DNA of 64,000 nucleotides from an uncultured Collinsella sp. GTDB lineage: Bacteria; Actinomycetota; Coriobacteriia; Coriobacteriales; Coriobacteriaceae. Under the pieces are notes generated by a model. That model was not told the origin of the DNA. It saw nothing but the letters and a program-made list of their open reading frames with translations, and made no database searches. Positions 33,957 through 42,750 of this stretch are shown here, in pieces. The translations under genes were made by a program, and so were the position numbers. The stretch lies in contig CAUEQD010000005.1 of assembly GCA_959019945.1 (NCBI GenBank), forward strand, positions 72,644 to 136,643, given 5' to 3'. How positions within the stretch are numbered: position 1 is the stretch's first letter; every line of letters begins with the position of its first letter.

Positions 33957-35087
33957 ATGCCCAACAAACCCGTGAAGATCATCATGCTTACCGGATACCT
34001 CGGTGCCGGCAAGACCACGCTGCTCAACCACATCCTCGCTAACGACGGCGGCATCCGCGCCGCCGTGATCGTCAACGATATCGGCGAGATCAATGTCGAC
34101 GCCAGTCTTATCGCCGACGGCGGCCTTTCCGAGACCGACGACCTCATCCCGCTCACCAACGGCTGCATCTGCTGCACGCTTTCGGACGACCTGGCCAACC
34201 AGCTGCAGGGCATTGCCGATTCGGGCAAGTTCGACTACATCATCATCGAGGCATCGGGTATTTGCGAGCCTATCCCCATCGCCTACACCATCTCGAGCTT
34301 CTGCGACGAGGCCAAGGTGGGCGGCGAGCCCAAGCTCGCGCTCGACAACATCGTGGCCGTGGTCGACTGCGCCCGCATGTACGACGAGTTCAACGGCGGT
34401 CGCGACCTGCTGGCTGAGGATATCGACGAGGACGACATCGAAAGCCTGCTCATCCAGCAAATCGAGTTCTGCTCCACGCTGATCCTTAACAAGACCGATA
34501 CCGTGACGCCCGAGCAGATCGCCGAGCTCAAGGCCATCGTGCGCAGCCTGCAGAAGGACGCCGTGATCGTCGAGGCCCAAAACGGCGAGGTCCCCATGGA
34601 GGAGCTGCTCGATACCGACCGCTTCGACTTTATGCGCGCCTACAACTCCGCCGCCTGGATCGAGGCCATGGAGCATCCCGAGGAGCACGACGACCCCGAG
34701 GTGCTCGAGTACGACATCGAGACCTTTGTGTACTCGCGCCGCAAGCCGTTTGACCTGCAGAAGTTCACCAATTTTGTTGAGCAGGAGTGGCCCGACGAGG
34801 TCATCCGCGTCAAGGGTCCGCTGTGGCAGACCGGCGATCCGGACATGTGCTACATGTTTGAGCAGGCCGGCCACCAGATGCGCCTGATGGAGAACGGCCT
34901 GTTTGTCGATTCGGCGCCCGAGGGCGAGAAGCAGAAGATCATCGACGAGAACCCCGAGATCATGCAGATTTGGGACGACGAGACGGGCGACCGCATGACG
35001 AGCCTGTGCATCATCGGCCGTCACATGGACAAGGATGCGCTCATCGCCTCCCTCGATGCCTGCCTGACCGACTGGCACCGCGCCTAG
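33957..35087 (+). CDS. COG0523-family G3E GTPase (CobW/zinc chaperone-like)
   Basis: A 376-residue metallochaperone GTPase. Walker A is GYLGAGKTT, the metal-binding CxCC motif is GCICCTL, and the guanine-recognition NKTD follows. A CobW C-terminal domain covers about residues 240-370. Acidic stretches (DIDEDDIE) are present rather than the His-rich loop of some members. ATG 33957 is chosen because AAAGGAGGGCAC precedes it. I see no Zur-type operator. Known members deliver zinc or cobalt to client enzymes. Confidence 0.88.
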   Translation: MPNKPVKIIMLTGYLGAGKTTLLNHILANDGGIRAAVIVNDIGEINVDASLIADGGLSETDDLIPLTNGCICCTLSDDLANQLQGIADSGKFDYIIIEASGICEPIPIAYTISSFCDEAKVGGEPKLALDNIVAVVDCARMYDEFNGGRDLLAEDIDEDDIESLLIQQIEFCSTLILNKTDTVTPEQIAELKAIVRSLQKDAVIVEAQNGEVPMEELLDTDRFDFMRAYNSAAWIEAMEHPEEHDDPEVLEYDIETFVYSRRKPFDLQKFTNFVEQEWPDEVIRVKGPLWQTGDPDMCYMFEQAGHQMRLMENGLFVDSAPEGEKQKIIDENPEIMQIWDDETGDRMTSLCIIGRHMDKDALIASLDACLTDWHRA

Positions 35088-35126
35088 GTTTATCCAAGCG
35101 GGCATTTTTCCGCCTATGTAACCGCC

Positions 35127-35162
35127 AAACCACCACGAAGGTGCTCTTCGTGGTGGTTTTTC
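35127..35162 (+). terminator. Terminator of the G3E GTPase gene
   Basis: AAACCACCACGAAG (35127-35140) pairs with CTTCGTGGTGGTTT (35146-35159) around a 5-nt loop, then TTTTCG. Confidence 0.9.
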
Positions 35163-35182
35163 GTTCTGAGCCAAGGAGATTC

Positions 35183-35782
35183 ATGTTCAACATCGTGCTG
35201 TATGCGCCCGAGATTCCGGCCAATACGGGCAATATCGGCCGTACCTGCGTTGTCACCGGCGCCCGCCTGCATCTGGTGGAGCCGCTGGGCTTTTCGCTCG
35301 ATGACAAGACGGTGCGTCGCGCCGGTCTGGGCTACTGGCAAAACTTGGACGTGACGACCTATGCCGGCTGGGAGGATTTCCTTGCGCGCAACGGCCTCTC
35401 CCCCGCCGACGAGCGCCTGCATCTGCTAACCAAAAAGGCACGCCGCACCTATGTGCAGAGTACCTACCGCGATGGAGACTACTTGGTCTTTGGCAGCGAG
35501 AGCTCGGGCATTCCCGAGCCACTGCTTGCCGCGGCGTCCGAGCGCTGCGAGCGCATCCCGATGCTGCGCGATTGTGACTCACTCGATAACGCCGAGGCCT
35601 GGGAAGCCCACGAGGAATCGCTGGGGCATACCCAGGACAGCCACGAGGCCATCCTTCGGCAGGATATCTGCGGCAACTTCGTCGACCCGGACGACTACCG
35701 CATCAGCGCTCTCAACCTCTCCAACAGCGCCGCCATCGTCCTCTACGAGGCCCTGCGCCAAACAGGCTTTCCGGGAATGTGA
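35183..35782 (+). CDS. trmL: tRNA (cytidine/uridine-34-2'-O)-methyltransferase
   Basis: A 199-residue SPOUT methyltransferase: start MFNIVLYAPEIPANTGNIGRT, central GSESSGIPEPLL and the C-terminal knot segment SALNLSNSAAIVLYEALRQ. It is about 40 residues longer than most TrmL proteins because of an insertion (about 140-175) before the last knot strand. AAGGAGATTC is upstream. Its stop codon lies inside a family C palindrome, tail to tail with the UvrA-like gene. Confidence 0.9.
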   Translation: MFNIVLYAPEIPANTGNIGRTCVVTGARLHLVEPLGFSLDDKTVRRAGLGYWQNLDVTTYAGWEDFLARNGLSPADERLHLLTKKARRTYVQSTYRDGDYLVFGSESSGIPEPLLAAASERCERIPMLRDCDSLDNAEAWEAHEESLGHTQDSHEAILRQDICGNFVDPDDYRISALNLSNSAAIVLYEALRQTGFPGM

Positions 35783-35809
35783 CAAAGAGGCTGTCCCTTT
35801 GTCACATTC
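35775..35809. repeat. REP-like palindrome, family C (copy 1)
   Basis: GAATGTGACAAAG (35775-35787) pairs perfectly with CTTTGTCACATTC (35797-35809); the loop region contains CTGTCCC. It starts at the trmL stop codon and separates it from the convergent UvrA-like gene, so it may also terminate transcription. A related copy is at 39510-39537. Confidence 0.65.
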
Positions 35810-35811
35810 GG

Positions 35812-38325
35812 TTATAGGTAGCGACCGGTAATGCTCTTGGAGCAGGCTGCGATGTCGCCCGGCGTGCCGGCGCAGACGATTTGCCCGCCGGCGCCACCAC
35901 CGCCCGGGCCCATGTCGATCACGTAATCGGCGTTACGGATAAGGTCGAGATCGTGCTCGATCACGATAACCGTGGCGCCCTTGGCAACGAGACCGTCAAA
36001 CACGTTCAGCAGCACCTGAACATCGAGCGGATGTAGTCCAATCGTGGGCTCGTCGAACACGAATACGGCATCATCCTGCACGCGGCCCATCTCGCTCGCA
36101 AGCTTAAGACGCTGTGCCTCGCCGCCCGAAAGCGCCGGCGTGGGCTCACCAAGCGTGAGATAGCCCAATCCCAGGTCGTGCAAGGTCTGCAAGCGCGTCT
36201 GAACTTTCTTGAGTCCCAGCGTGGCGTCGATAGCCTCGTCCACACTCATGTCCATGAGCTGCGGCAACGTAAGCAGGCTCCCGTCCTTGCCCTCGCGATG
36301 GATATGCGAAGCCGCGTCTGCATAACGTGATCCACGACATGCCGGGCAGACGATCTCGACGTCGGGCAAAAACTGCACGTCGAGCGATATCGAGCCCGTG
36401 CCATCGCACGTAGGGCAGCGCAAGGCGCCAGTGTTGTAGCTAAAGGCACCCGCCTTGTAGCCGGCTGCTTTGGCCTCGGACGTACGGGCGAAGGCGCGAC
36501 GCAGCTCGTCATGGATGTCGGCATAGGTCGCCACCGTCGAGCGCACGTTGGCGCCGATAGGCGTGGCGTCAATCAGGTTGGCGCGTACGATACCCTCGGC
36601 ATCGATCCAGCGCACATGTTTTGGCAGGCGCTCGCCAGTTGCCTGAGCCTTAAGTGCCGGAATGAGCGTCTCGAGCACCAACGTCGTCTTGCCCGAACCC
36701 GAAACGCCCGTCACCGCGACAAGGCGGCCGCGTGGGATATCGACTTCGAGCGGCTTGACGGTATGGATGGCATCGGTAGCCATGCGGATATGCCCCTGGT
36801 CGAACATTTCCTCGTCAGTCACCTGCGGACGCAAGCGCTTGGGCTCGGCGCGCAAAAACGGGGCGATGCGGCTGCCCTGCGATTGTTCGACCTCGTCCAC
36901 CGTGCCCGCGGCAATCACATTACCGCCGCCTGCTCCGGCAACGGGACCCATCTCGACCAGATAGTCGGCTTCCGCCAGTACGCGCGTATCGTGGTCGACA
37001 ACAACCACGGTGTTGCCGTCATCCACCAGATCGCGCATCACGCCTACCAGGCCGTCGACATTGGCAGGATGCAAGCCGATTGAGGGCTCGTCCAGCACAT
37101 AGAGCACGCCCGTCGATCGGTTGCGCACCACGCGGGCGAGCTGCACGCGCTGGCGTTCGCCCGTGGAGAGTGTGGCGCCGGCGCGGTCGAGCGAAAGATA
37201 ATCGAGACCCAGATCGACCAGACGACGGGCCGCGCCCAAAAACGAATCGCAGATATCCGCTGCCATGGGCTGCATCTCGGCCGGCAAGGACGTAGGCACC
37301 CCGCGCACCCACTCAATCGCCTCACCCAGCGTCATGGCCGATGCCTGCGCCAGATTGATACCGCGCACCTGGGGCTGGCGTGCCGCCTCGGAGAGACGCG
37401 TGCCGCCGCAATCGCGGCATGGGCCCTCGCGCAAAAAGCGCGCCACGCGCTTAAGCCCCTTATCATCCTTAACCTTGGCGAGCGCATTCTCGACGGTATA
37501 GACGGCGTTGTAATAGGTAAAATCGAGCGGCGTAGCGCCCTCGCCGTTTTTGGGAACGTAGAGAATGTGTTTCTTAACCGCCGGACCATGGAACACGATG
37601 TCGCGTTCTTGAGGCGAGAGCTGGTTAAACGGCACGTCAGTGCGCACGCCCATCTCGCCGGCCACCTGCTTCATCAGATCCCACATTAGCGTGCCCCAGG
37701 GAAGCACCGCGCCTTCGTTGATGGTCTTTGACTCGTCGGGCACCAGGCTCGCTTCGTCCACCTCGCGCATGACACCGGTGCCGCCGCAGGTGGGACACGC
37801 ACCGCCGCTATTGAAAGCCAAATCCTCGGCACTCGGCGCGTAGAACTCGCGGCCGCATGTCGGACACGTGAGCGACAGGCCTGCGGCCACGTTAAGACTC
37901 GGCTCCACGCGTGCCCCGCAGTGCGGGCACACGTGATGGGCACAACGGCTAAAGAGCAGGCGCAGGCTATTGTTGAGCTCGGTCATGGTGCCAAAGGTCG
38001 AGCGTACGCCCGGCACGCTGGGGCGCTGATGCAATGCGAGCGCCGCCGGCACGTGCAGCACCTCGTCCACCTGGGCATGTTCGGCCTGCGTCAGACGACG
38101 GCGGGTATAGGTGCTGAGTGCCTCCAGGTAACGACGCGATCCCTCGGCATAAAGAACCCCCAGCGCCAGCGAACTCTTGCCCGAACCCGACACGCCGGCA
38201 ATGCCCACGAGCTTTCCCAGCGGAATATCGATATCGATGTCTTTAAGGTTATGAACGCGCGCGCCACGCACCTCGATAGCCTGCGGGCTCATCTTCTGTT
38301 CCGTCACCTTTATCACCCTACTCAT
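35812..38325 (-). CDS. UvrA-like ABC ATPase (UvrA2 class, no UvrB-binding domain)
   Basis: An 837-residue tandem-ATPase related to excinuclease UvrA, about 100 residues shorter. Two Walker A motifs (GVSGSGKSS, GVSGSGKTT), zinc-finger cysteine pairs (CPHC ... CPTC ... CPTCGGTG; CPTCDGTG ... CPACRGS) and two Walker B regions with DEPSIGLHP/DEPTIGLHP are present. The first signature reads LSTGERQ instead of LSGGEAQ. The UvrB-binding insertion is missing, as in UvrA2/DrrC proteins linked to drug tolerance or special DNA damage. The start codon overlaps the stop of the AAA ATPase gene (ATGAGTAG), so they are one translational unit; an ATG at 38292 is an alternative start. Confidence 0.9.
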   Translation of the reverse strand: MSRVIKVTEQKMSPQAIEVRGARVHNLKDIDIDIPLGKLVGIAGVSGSGKSSLALGVLYAEGSRRYLEALSTYTRRRLTQAEHAQVDEVLHVPAALALHQRPSVPGVRSTFGTMTELNNSLRLLFSRCAHHVCPHCGARVEPSLNVAAGLSLTCPTCGREFYAPSAEDLAFNSGGACPTCGGTGVMREVDEASLVPDESKTINEGAVLPWGTLMWDLMKQVAGEMGVRTDVPFNQLSPQERDIVFHGPAVKKHILYVPKNGEGATPLDFTYYNAVYTVENALAKVKDDKGLKRVARFLREGPCRDCGGTRLSEAARQPQVRGINLAQASAMTLGEAIEWVRGVPTSLPAEMQPMAADICDSFLGAARRLVDLGLDYLSLDRAGATLSTGERQRVQLARVVRNRSTGVLYVLDEPSIGLHPANVDGLVGVMRDLVDDGNTVVVVDHDTRVLAEADYLVEMGPVAGAGGGNVIAAGTVDEVEQSQGSRIAPFLRAEPKRLRPQVTDEEMFDQGHIRMATDAIHTVKPLEVDIPRGRLVAVTGVSGSGKTTLVLETLIPALKAQATGERLPKHVRWIDAEGIVRANLIDATPIGANVRSTVATYADIHDELRRAFARTSEAKAAGYKAGAFSYNTGALRCPTCDGTGSISLDVQFLPDVEIVCPACRGSRYADAASHIHREGKDGSLLTLPQLMDMSVDEAIDATLGLKKVQTRLQTLHDLGLGYLTLGEPTPALSGGEAQRLKLASEMGRVQDDAVFVFDEPTIGLHPLDVQVLLNVFDGLVAKGATVIVIEHDLDLIRNADYVIDMGPGGGGAGGQIVCAGTPGDIAACSKSITGRYL

Positions 38326-39436
38326 GCCATAAAACTCGATCGCGAATGTACGCGCCCAGCATGGGCACGGTAAATCGGACGAGGCCGTATCCGGCAGCCT
38401 CGATGACGCGCTCGCGAATCAGGCTTGCGCGATATTTGCTCGCCCAGCTTTGGGTGCGATCGCAACGCTCAATGATATCCGCCATGCGAGTCGGTTTGCC
38501 CTCGTCAGCCGCCATGGCCTCGATAAAGAGGCGCTGCGGACTGCGCAACCCGTAATACAAGGGAGCGTCGACCGCTTCATAGAACTCGGAGACGGCATCG
38601 GCGTAGCCAGCCTCGACATCGCGCCTTTCAATGACTCGCGTGTTGCGCCGGACAGCAGACCGCCACATGTAATAGCCCACCAGCTGAACCATATAGGGAT
38701 GCCCCATGCTTTTGCGCGCCGCAAGGTCCGCCGTCTCCGCGTCAACGTAAAGACCAGCGTCTTTGACCGTCTGGATATACGAATCGCGCACCTTGGGCAA
38801 AGATATCGCCCCCAGCGTACGCTGCTGGGCACGCCGCAAAAACGTCACGCTCGGCTCTTCGAGCAGATCGTCAACCATACTGGGTAAGCCGGCAAAAACA
38901 AGCGCAAGGCCGCGCTGGTCGCTATCGGACAAGCCCGTGGCATCCTGGTCTCCGAGCACCTGTTGATAGAGAACGGCAAGAGCCGCCAGCTCCTCGATAG
39001 ACGCAGATTGAGCCTCGTCAATCGCAAACAGTATGCCCTTGCCTGGACCGAGCTTCTTGAGGCGCTCGTTGACCAGCCCTCGCAACGTCTCGCCCTTTGC
39101 TCGCGCCGCCTCGACCGACATCCGCCCAAACGACGGACCGAACTCCATTGACGTCACAACGGGTTTATTCGAGCGAAGCGCGTCGGCCAAGCGGTCGCAT
39201 AAGCCAAGCGAAGCGGAATCGGAGACAACCGCCCATCCGCGCTCACTGGCCAGACGTTGCAGCTCCCGCAGGAGAACTGTCTTGCCGCAGCCGCGGTTTC
39301 CCGTAATGAGCATGAGCCTGCCCGGCGCTCCGGCGCCGTTATCGAGCCCTTCCTCGAAATCTTCGATGACCGACTCGCGACCGATGAGTATCGGAGGCCG
39401 CTTGCCTGCCGTTGGCTTAAAGGGATTTGGATTCAT
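38318..39436 (-). CDS. AAA ATPase with ORC/STAND-like layout, coupled to UvrA2
   Basis: A 372-residue ATPase. IGRESVIEDFEEGLDNG and the Walker A GNRGCGKTV are followed by Walker B ILFAIDEAQ, sensor-like LVFAGLPSM, and a C-terminal winged helix (about 300-365). The pattern fits the AAA_16/Orc1-like ATPases often found in defence, plasmid or regulatory loci. It precedes the UvrA2 gene with overlapping codons. Three direct repeats of TTATACC lie just upstream. The role is unknown; loading or regulation of the UvrA2 protein on DNA is a reasonable inference. Confidence 0.78.
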   Translation of the reverse strand: MNPNPFKPTAGKRPPILIGRESVIEDFEEGLDNGAGAPGRLMLITGNRGCGKTVLLRELQRLASERGWAVVSDSASLGLCDRLADALRSNKPVVTSMEFGPSFGRMSVEAARAKGETLRGLVNERLKKLGPGKGILFAIDEAQSASIEELAALAVLYQQVLGDQDATGLSDSDQRGLALVFAGLPSMVDDLLEEPSVTFLRRAQQRTLGAISLPKVRDSYIQTVKDAGLYVDAETADLAARKSMGHPYMVQLVGYYMWRSAVRRNTRVIERRDVEAGYADAVSEFYEAVDAPLYYGLRSPQRLFIEAMAADEGKPTRMADIIERCDRTQSWASKYRASLIRERVIEAAGYGLVRFTVPMLGAYIRDRVLWHE

Positions 39437-39471
39437 GTCGGCCTCCTCGGATTGGCAAACCCTGATAATAG

Positions 39472-39498
39472 TTATACCAACTTATACCGAGTTATACC
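39472..39498. promoter_or_regulatory. Three 10-bp direct repeats (TTATACC) upstream of the AAA ATPase gene
   Basis: TTATACC occurs at 39472, 39482 and 39492, exactly one helical turn apart. The array ends next to a minus-strand TATTAT (rc 39465-39470) that can serve as -10, so a bound protein would overlap the promoter. Confidence 0.55.
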
Positions 39499-39509
39499 AA
39501 TAGCATGGA

Positions 39510-39537
39510 ACAAAAGGAACTGCCCCTTTGTCACATG
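39510..39537. repeat. REP-like palindrome, family C (copy 2)
   Basis: ACAAAAGG and CCTTTGT pair around AACTGCC, followed by CACATGT. It matches the right half of the element at 35775-35809 and likewise begins at a stop codon in ATG-TGA-CAAAG context, here that of the TetM-like gene. Confidence 0.5.
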
Positions 39538-41534
39538 TGGCCGAAAAACTCCGCGTCTGCTGCACGCCAGGGGCGGAAGGTGGCGGGATCGACCTTTACG
39601 TGTGCCGCGGCGGGTACGTCGTACCATTTGACCGTGTAACCGGCGCCGTGAGAGCAAAAGACCGAGTCGGGCGTGTTGGGCAGATCGGCCTCGGGCTCAT
39701 AGGCGGCCGCCTCTATAACGCGCTCGGCATCATGGCAAGCCGCATAGCCGGCGAACTCCAGGTACAGATGCCCGCGACCGCTCGTGTAGGCGGCCACCTC
39801 CAGCGCGTAATCCTGCACCTCGGATGCTGGCACGCGACCCACAAGCTTTGTCCGGTCTCCCGCCATCGTCGGCGGCTCGTACTCGGCACCCATGCGTGTG
39901 GCATCCGAGAGCGTCCGGCCCACGCACTCCCCCGGTACCTCGAGCTCAAAGCGATACCACGGCTCCAGCAGTACCGCCGCGCCGGCCTCACGCGCCTGCA
40001 TCAAACCCTGACGAATCGCGCGGTACGTGGCCTGGCGAAAATCGCCGCCCTCGGTGTGTTTGGCATGCGCACGGCCGCCCGTGAGCGTAATGCGCACATC
40101 GGTGATGGGCGAGCCGGTCAGCACGCCCAGGTGATCGCGCTCCATGGCGTTGGTGAGTGCCAAACGCTGCCAGTTAAGATCGAGCTCGTCGGTCGAGGTC
40201 ACGGTGCCAGACTGCACGCCCGAACCCGCTGCCAACGGCTCCAGGCGCAGATGCACCTCGGCATAGTGGCGCAGTGGCTCAAAGTGGCCCACGCCCTCGA
40301 CCGGCTGCGAAATAGTCTCCTTATAGAGAATGCCGCCAGACTCAAACGCAACCGAAAGGCCAAAGCGATCGGCCAACATCCGCTGCACGACCTCGAGTTG
40401 CACGGCGCCCATCAACTGCAAATGAATCTGCTCAAGATGCGTATTCCAGCTTACGCCGAGCATGGGATCTTCGTCCGCCAGCTCAGTCAACGCTTTGAAC
40501 ACCGCATGGACATCGTGTTCGCCCGGAAGCACCGTATAGGTGAGAACTGGCGCAATGACGGGCGCATCGCCCGCGGGCTCCGCACCCAGGGCGTCCCCTG
40601 GGCGAACGTGCGCAAGACCCGTCACGGCACAAATACCGCCAGCGGCAACTTCTTGGGCAAGCTCATACTTCTCGCCGTTATAGATGCGTACCTGATCGAC
40701 CTTCTGCTCCCATGCCTCGGCACCGGAACGTCCGCCAATCACCTGCTTGGCATGCAGCGTGCCGCCCGTCACCTTGACCCAGGTAAGACGCTCACCGCGA
40801 TCCCCGCGGCTGACACGATAGACGCGCGCGGCAAACTCCGGGAGCCACGCCTGTTCACGCATCAGCGCGCATATGCCATCCAGCAGCTCGTCCACACCTT
40901 GGTCCTTAAGCGCCGAGCCGGCAAAGCAGGGAAAGAGCTTGCGCTCGGCAACCATGCGCGACAGCGTCGCGACGGAAAGCTCACCCGTCTCGAGAAACTC
41001 CTCGAGCGCCGCCTCGTCCAACGCAGCAGCGTCCTCCTGAACGGCGCCGCCCGCCAGCAGTTCGTTAGCATCCAGGCAGCCTTCGGAAAGACGCTGCCCG
41101 AGCTGTGCCAGCAAAACATCGCGGCCGGGATTCTCCAAATCGATTTTGTTGATAAAGATGAACGTCGGGATGTCATAGCGCGCAAGCAGGCGCCACAGGG
41201 TTTCGGTATGCCCCTGCACGCCATCGTTGGCACCCACAACCAAAATCGCGTAGTCCAGGGCGCGCAACGTGCGCTCAGCCTCGGCCGAAAAATCGACGTG
41301 GCCGGGCGCATCCACGAGCATGACGTGGGTATCACCGTGGTCGAGCACGGCCTGCGACGAGAAAATCGTAATGCCACGCTCGCGCTCGATCTCGTTCGTA
41401 TCCAAATGCGAATCGCCATCGTCCACGCGGCCGCGCTTGCGAATGCGACCCGCGTTGAACAGCATGGCCTCGGCCAACGTGGTCTTGCCGGCATCGACAT
41501 GCGCCAAGATTCCAACGACCGCTTGCTTCGACAT
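39531..41534 (-). CDS. TetM/TetO-like translational GTPase (ribosomal protection family)
   Basis: A 667-residue EF-G-like GTPase. G1 AHVDAGKTT, G3 DAPGH and G4 NKID are intact, and the domain order (GTPase, domains II-V) matches ribosomal protection proteins. It starts MSKQAVVGILAHVD at 41534, after AGGAGAGCC. Similarity to Tet proteins is clear in the GTPase domain, but the sequence is divergent and the gene sits among housekeeping genes, so it may be a chromosomal translation factor rather than an acquired resistance gene. Its stop overlaps a family C palindrome. Confidence 0.85.
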   Translation of the reverse strand: MSKQAVVGILAHVDAGKTTLAEAMLFNAGRIRKRGRVDDGDSHLDTNEIERERGITIFSSQAVLDHGDTHVMLVDAPGHVDFSAEAERTLRALDYAILVVGANDGVQGHTETLWRLLARYDIPTFIFINKIDLENPGRDVLLAQLGQRLSEGCLDANELLAGGAVQEDAAALDEAALEEFLETGELSVATLSRMVAERKLFPCFAGSALKDQGVDELLDGICALMREQAWLPEFAARVYRVSRGDRGERLTWVKVTGGTLHAKQVIGGRSGAEAWEQKVDQVRIYNGEKYELAQEVAAGGICAVTGLAHVRPGDALGAEPAGDAPVIAPVLTYTVLPGEHDVHAVFKALTELADEDPMLGVSWNTHLEQIHLQLMGAVQLEVVQRMLADRFGLSVAFESGGILYKETISQPVEGVGHFEPLRHYAEVHLRLEPLAAGSGVQSGTVTSTDELDLNWQRLALTNAMERDHLGVLTGSPITDVRITLTGGRAHAKHTEGGDFRQATYRAIRQGLMQAREAGAAVLLEPWYRFELEVPGECVGRTLSDATRMGAEYEPPTMAGDRTKLVGRVPASEVQDYALEVAAYTSGRGHLYLEFAGYAACHDAERVIEAAAYEPEADLPNTPDSVFCSHGAGYTVKWYDVPAAAHVKVDPATFRPWRAADAEFFGHM

Positions 41535-41839
41535 GGCTCTCCTCTTATTACGAGCCCATCGCACGCGGCAACGGGCGTTCACGCTCCACACTGGATGATA
41601 CAATTTACGGGCCGGCGGGCGAAGCGGGCCCTATCCCCCGACCGAGCTCATCGCCCCGCGTTGCCGCGCGGCGATTTTCGTAGGTTCGCGCCTTGCGAAA
41701 GCCGGCACCTCCCCATTTTGTCTGCCCGGGCTCATCTGGGGCGATAACAACGCGAGCCCCACAACAACGCGTTTTACCAAAAATGGCCCCACTCGGGGCC
41801 ATTTTCATTTCGGTGAAACGCTGGTATGTGACTCGGCCT
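41535..41839. other. Intergenic region without a recognisable gene
   Basis: About 305 bp between the divergently ended TetM-like and GNAT genes. Apart from the terminator at 41780-41805 and GC-rich imperfect repeats around 41640-41690, I see nothing to annotate. Confidence 0.5.
41780..41805 (-). terminator. Terminator of the GNAT gene
   Basis: AAAATGGCCCC (41780-41790) pairs with GGGGCCATTTT (41795-41805) around ACTC. On the minus strand it ends in a TTTT run, 35 bp after the GNAT stop. Confidence 0.85.
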
Positions 41840-42328
41840 TTATGCCTCGCGCAGCCAATCAAACGCGACGCGCGGCGTACCGTCCGACACATATACGATA
41901 CCGGCGCGCTTAAACCCCGCCTTAATACTCGCGCCTTGCATGGGCAGGTTATCCTGATGCGTGTCGATACGCAGGTGGTTGGCGCGCTCCTTGGCAAAGG
42001 CAAACATCGCAGCCGCGATGCCGTGCGCGGTGCCATCGGACGCCACACGGTGCAGCACGGCGTACGGAGTGTCGCTGCGCCATTGACCGTCCTCAATGAC
42101 GTCATAGCACTCGTCCGGACCCGGTAAAAAGGCAAACGTCGCCACCACGCGACCGTCGACTTCGCACACATAACTGCCACCAGCGGCAATATCGGCAGCC
42201 AGTTGCTCGGCCGAAGGCGTGCCCTCGGGCCACTGCGTGGCGTTGCCATGCGCGCGCATAAAGGCGCGGGCCACGTCATAGATAGCCATGACGGCGGGAG
42301 TGTCGGTATCGAGGGTTTTTCTGATCAT
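41840..42328 (-). CDS. GNAT-family N-acetyltransferase
   Basis: A 162-residue acetyltransferase. CEVDGRVVATFAFLPGPDECYDVIEDGQW is the beta-hairpin region, VASDGTAHGIAAAMFAFAKERA the acetyl-CoA-binding strand and helix, and LRIDTHQDNLPMQGASIKAGFKRAGIVY the characteristic late part. ATG 42328 directly follows an in-frame GTG. The substrate is unknown. Confidence 0.85.
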   Translation of the reverse strand: MIRKTLDTDTPAVMAIYDVARAFMRAHGNATQWPEGTPSAEQLAADIAAGGSYVCEVDGRVVATFAFLPGPDECYDVIEDGQWRSDTPYAVLHRVASDGTAHGIAAAMFAFAKERANHLRIDTHQDNLPMQGASIKAGFKRAGIVYVSDGTPRVAFDWLREA

Positions 42329-42405
42329 CACGCGGCGACCTCACGTTTATTGGTATCACTTTGATTGAGCAATGATACCAACGTTTTGAGAAGGGCGCGA
42401 AGCAG

Positions 42406-42702
42406 ATGGGAAGCAAAAAGCGAGCCGCCTGGTCAAAGGCCAAAAGCGAGTTTTTAGGCGCTGCCACCGGCGGCGATATGAGCGACCTGTTTGCACGCGA
42501 GGACGAGCGCCGCGACGCCCTGGACGCCGAGCGCGATGAAGCTTGGCGCTACAAGTCGTGCGAGCGCAAAAACCGTTACGACACGCGTGCCGAGGCCGAG
42601 GCCGTTATGGCCGACTGCGAAAACCGCGGACGCCGCGGGCTGGCCTGCTACAAATGCGAATACTGCGGCGGCTGGCACCTGACGTCGCACCCTTGGAAAT
42701 AG
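42406..42702 (+). CDS. Small conserved protein with a C-terminal zinc-knuckle-like motif
   Basis: A 98-residue basic and acidic, highly charged protein. The C-terminal 45 residues read CERKNRYDTRAEAEAVMADC ... YKCEYCGGWHLT, where CxxC plus the upstream cysteines could bind zinc. Short proteins ending in YxCxxCxxWHLTS are widespread in phages and actinobacteria, with unknown role. The start is ATG 42406 with AAGGGCG upstream. Confidence 0.65.
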   Translation: MGSKKRAAWSKAKSEFLGAATGGDMSDLFAREDERRDALDAERDEAWRYKSCERKNRYDTRAEAEAVMADCENRGRRGLACYKCEYCGGWHLTSHPWK

Positions 42703-42750
42703 GCCCCGCATCGACACGGCACCGATGGAGCGTCAACCATCGTACGCAAG

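Noticed and set aside
39528..41747. 739-residue open frame opposite the TetM-like gene
   Set aside because: Shadow of a confirmed GTPase gene; no ribosome site and atypical composition.
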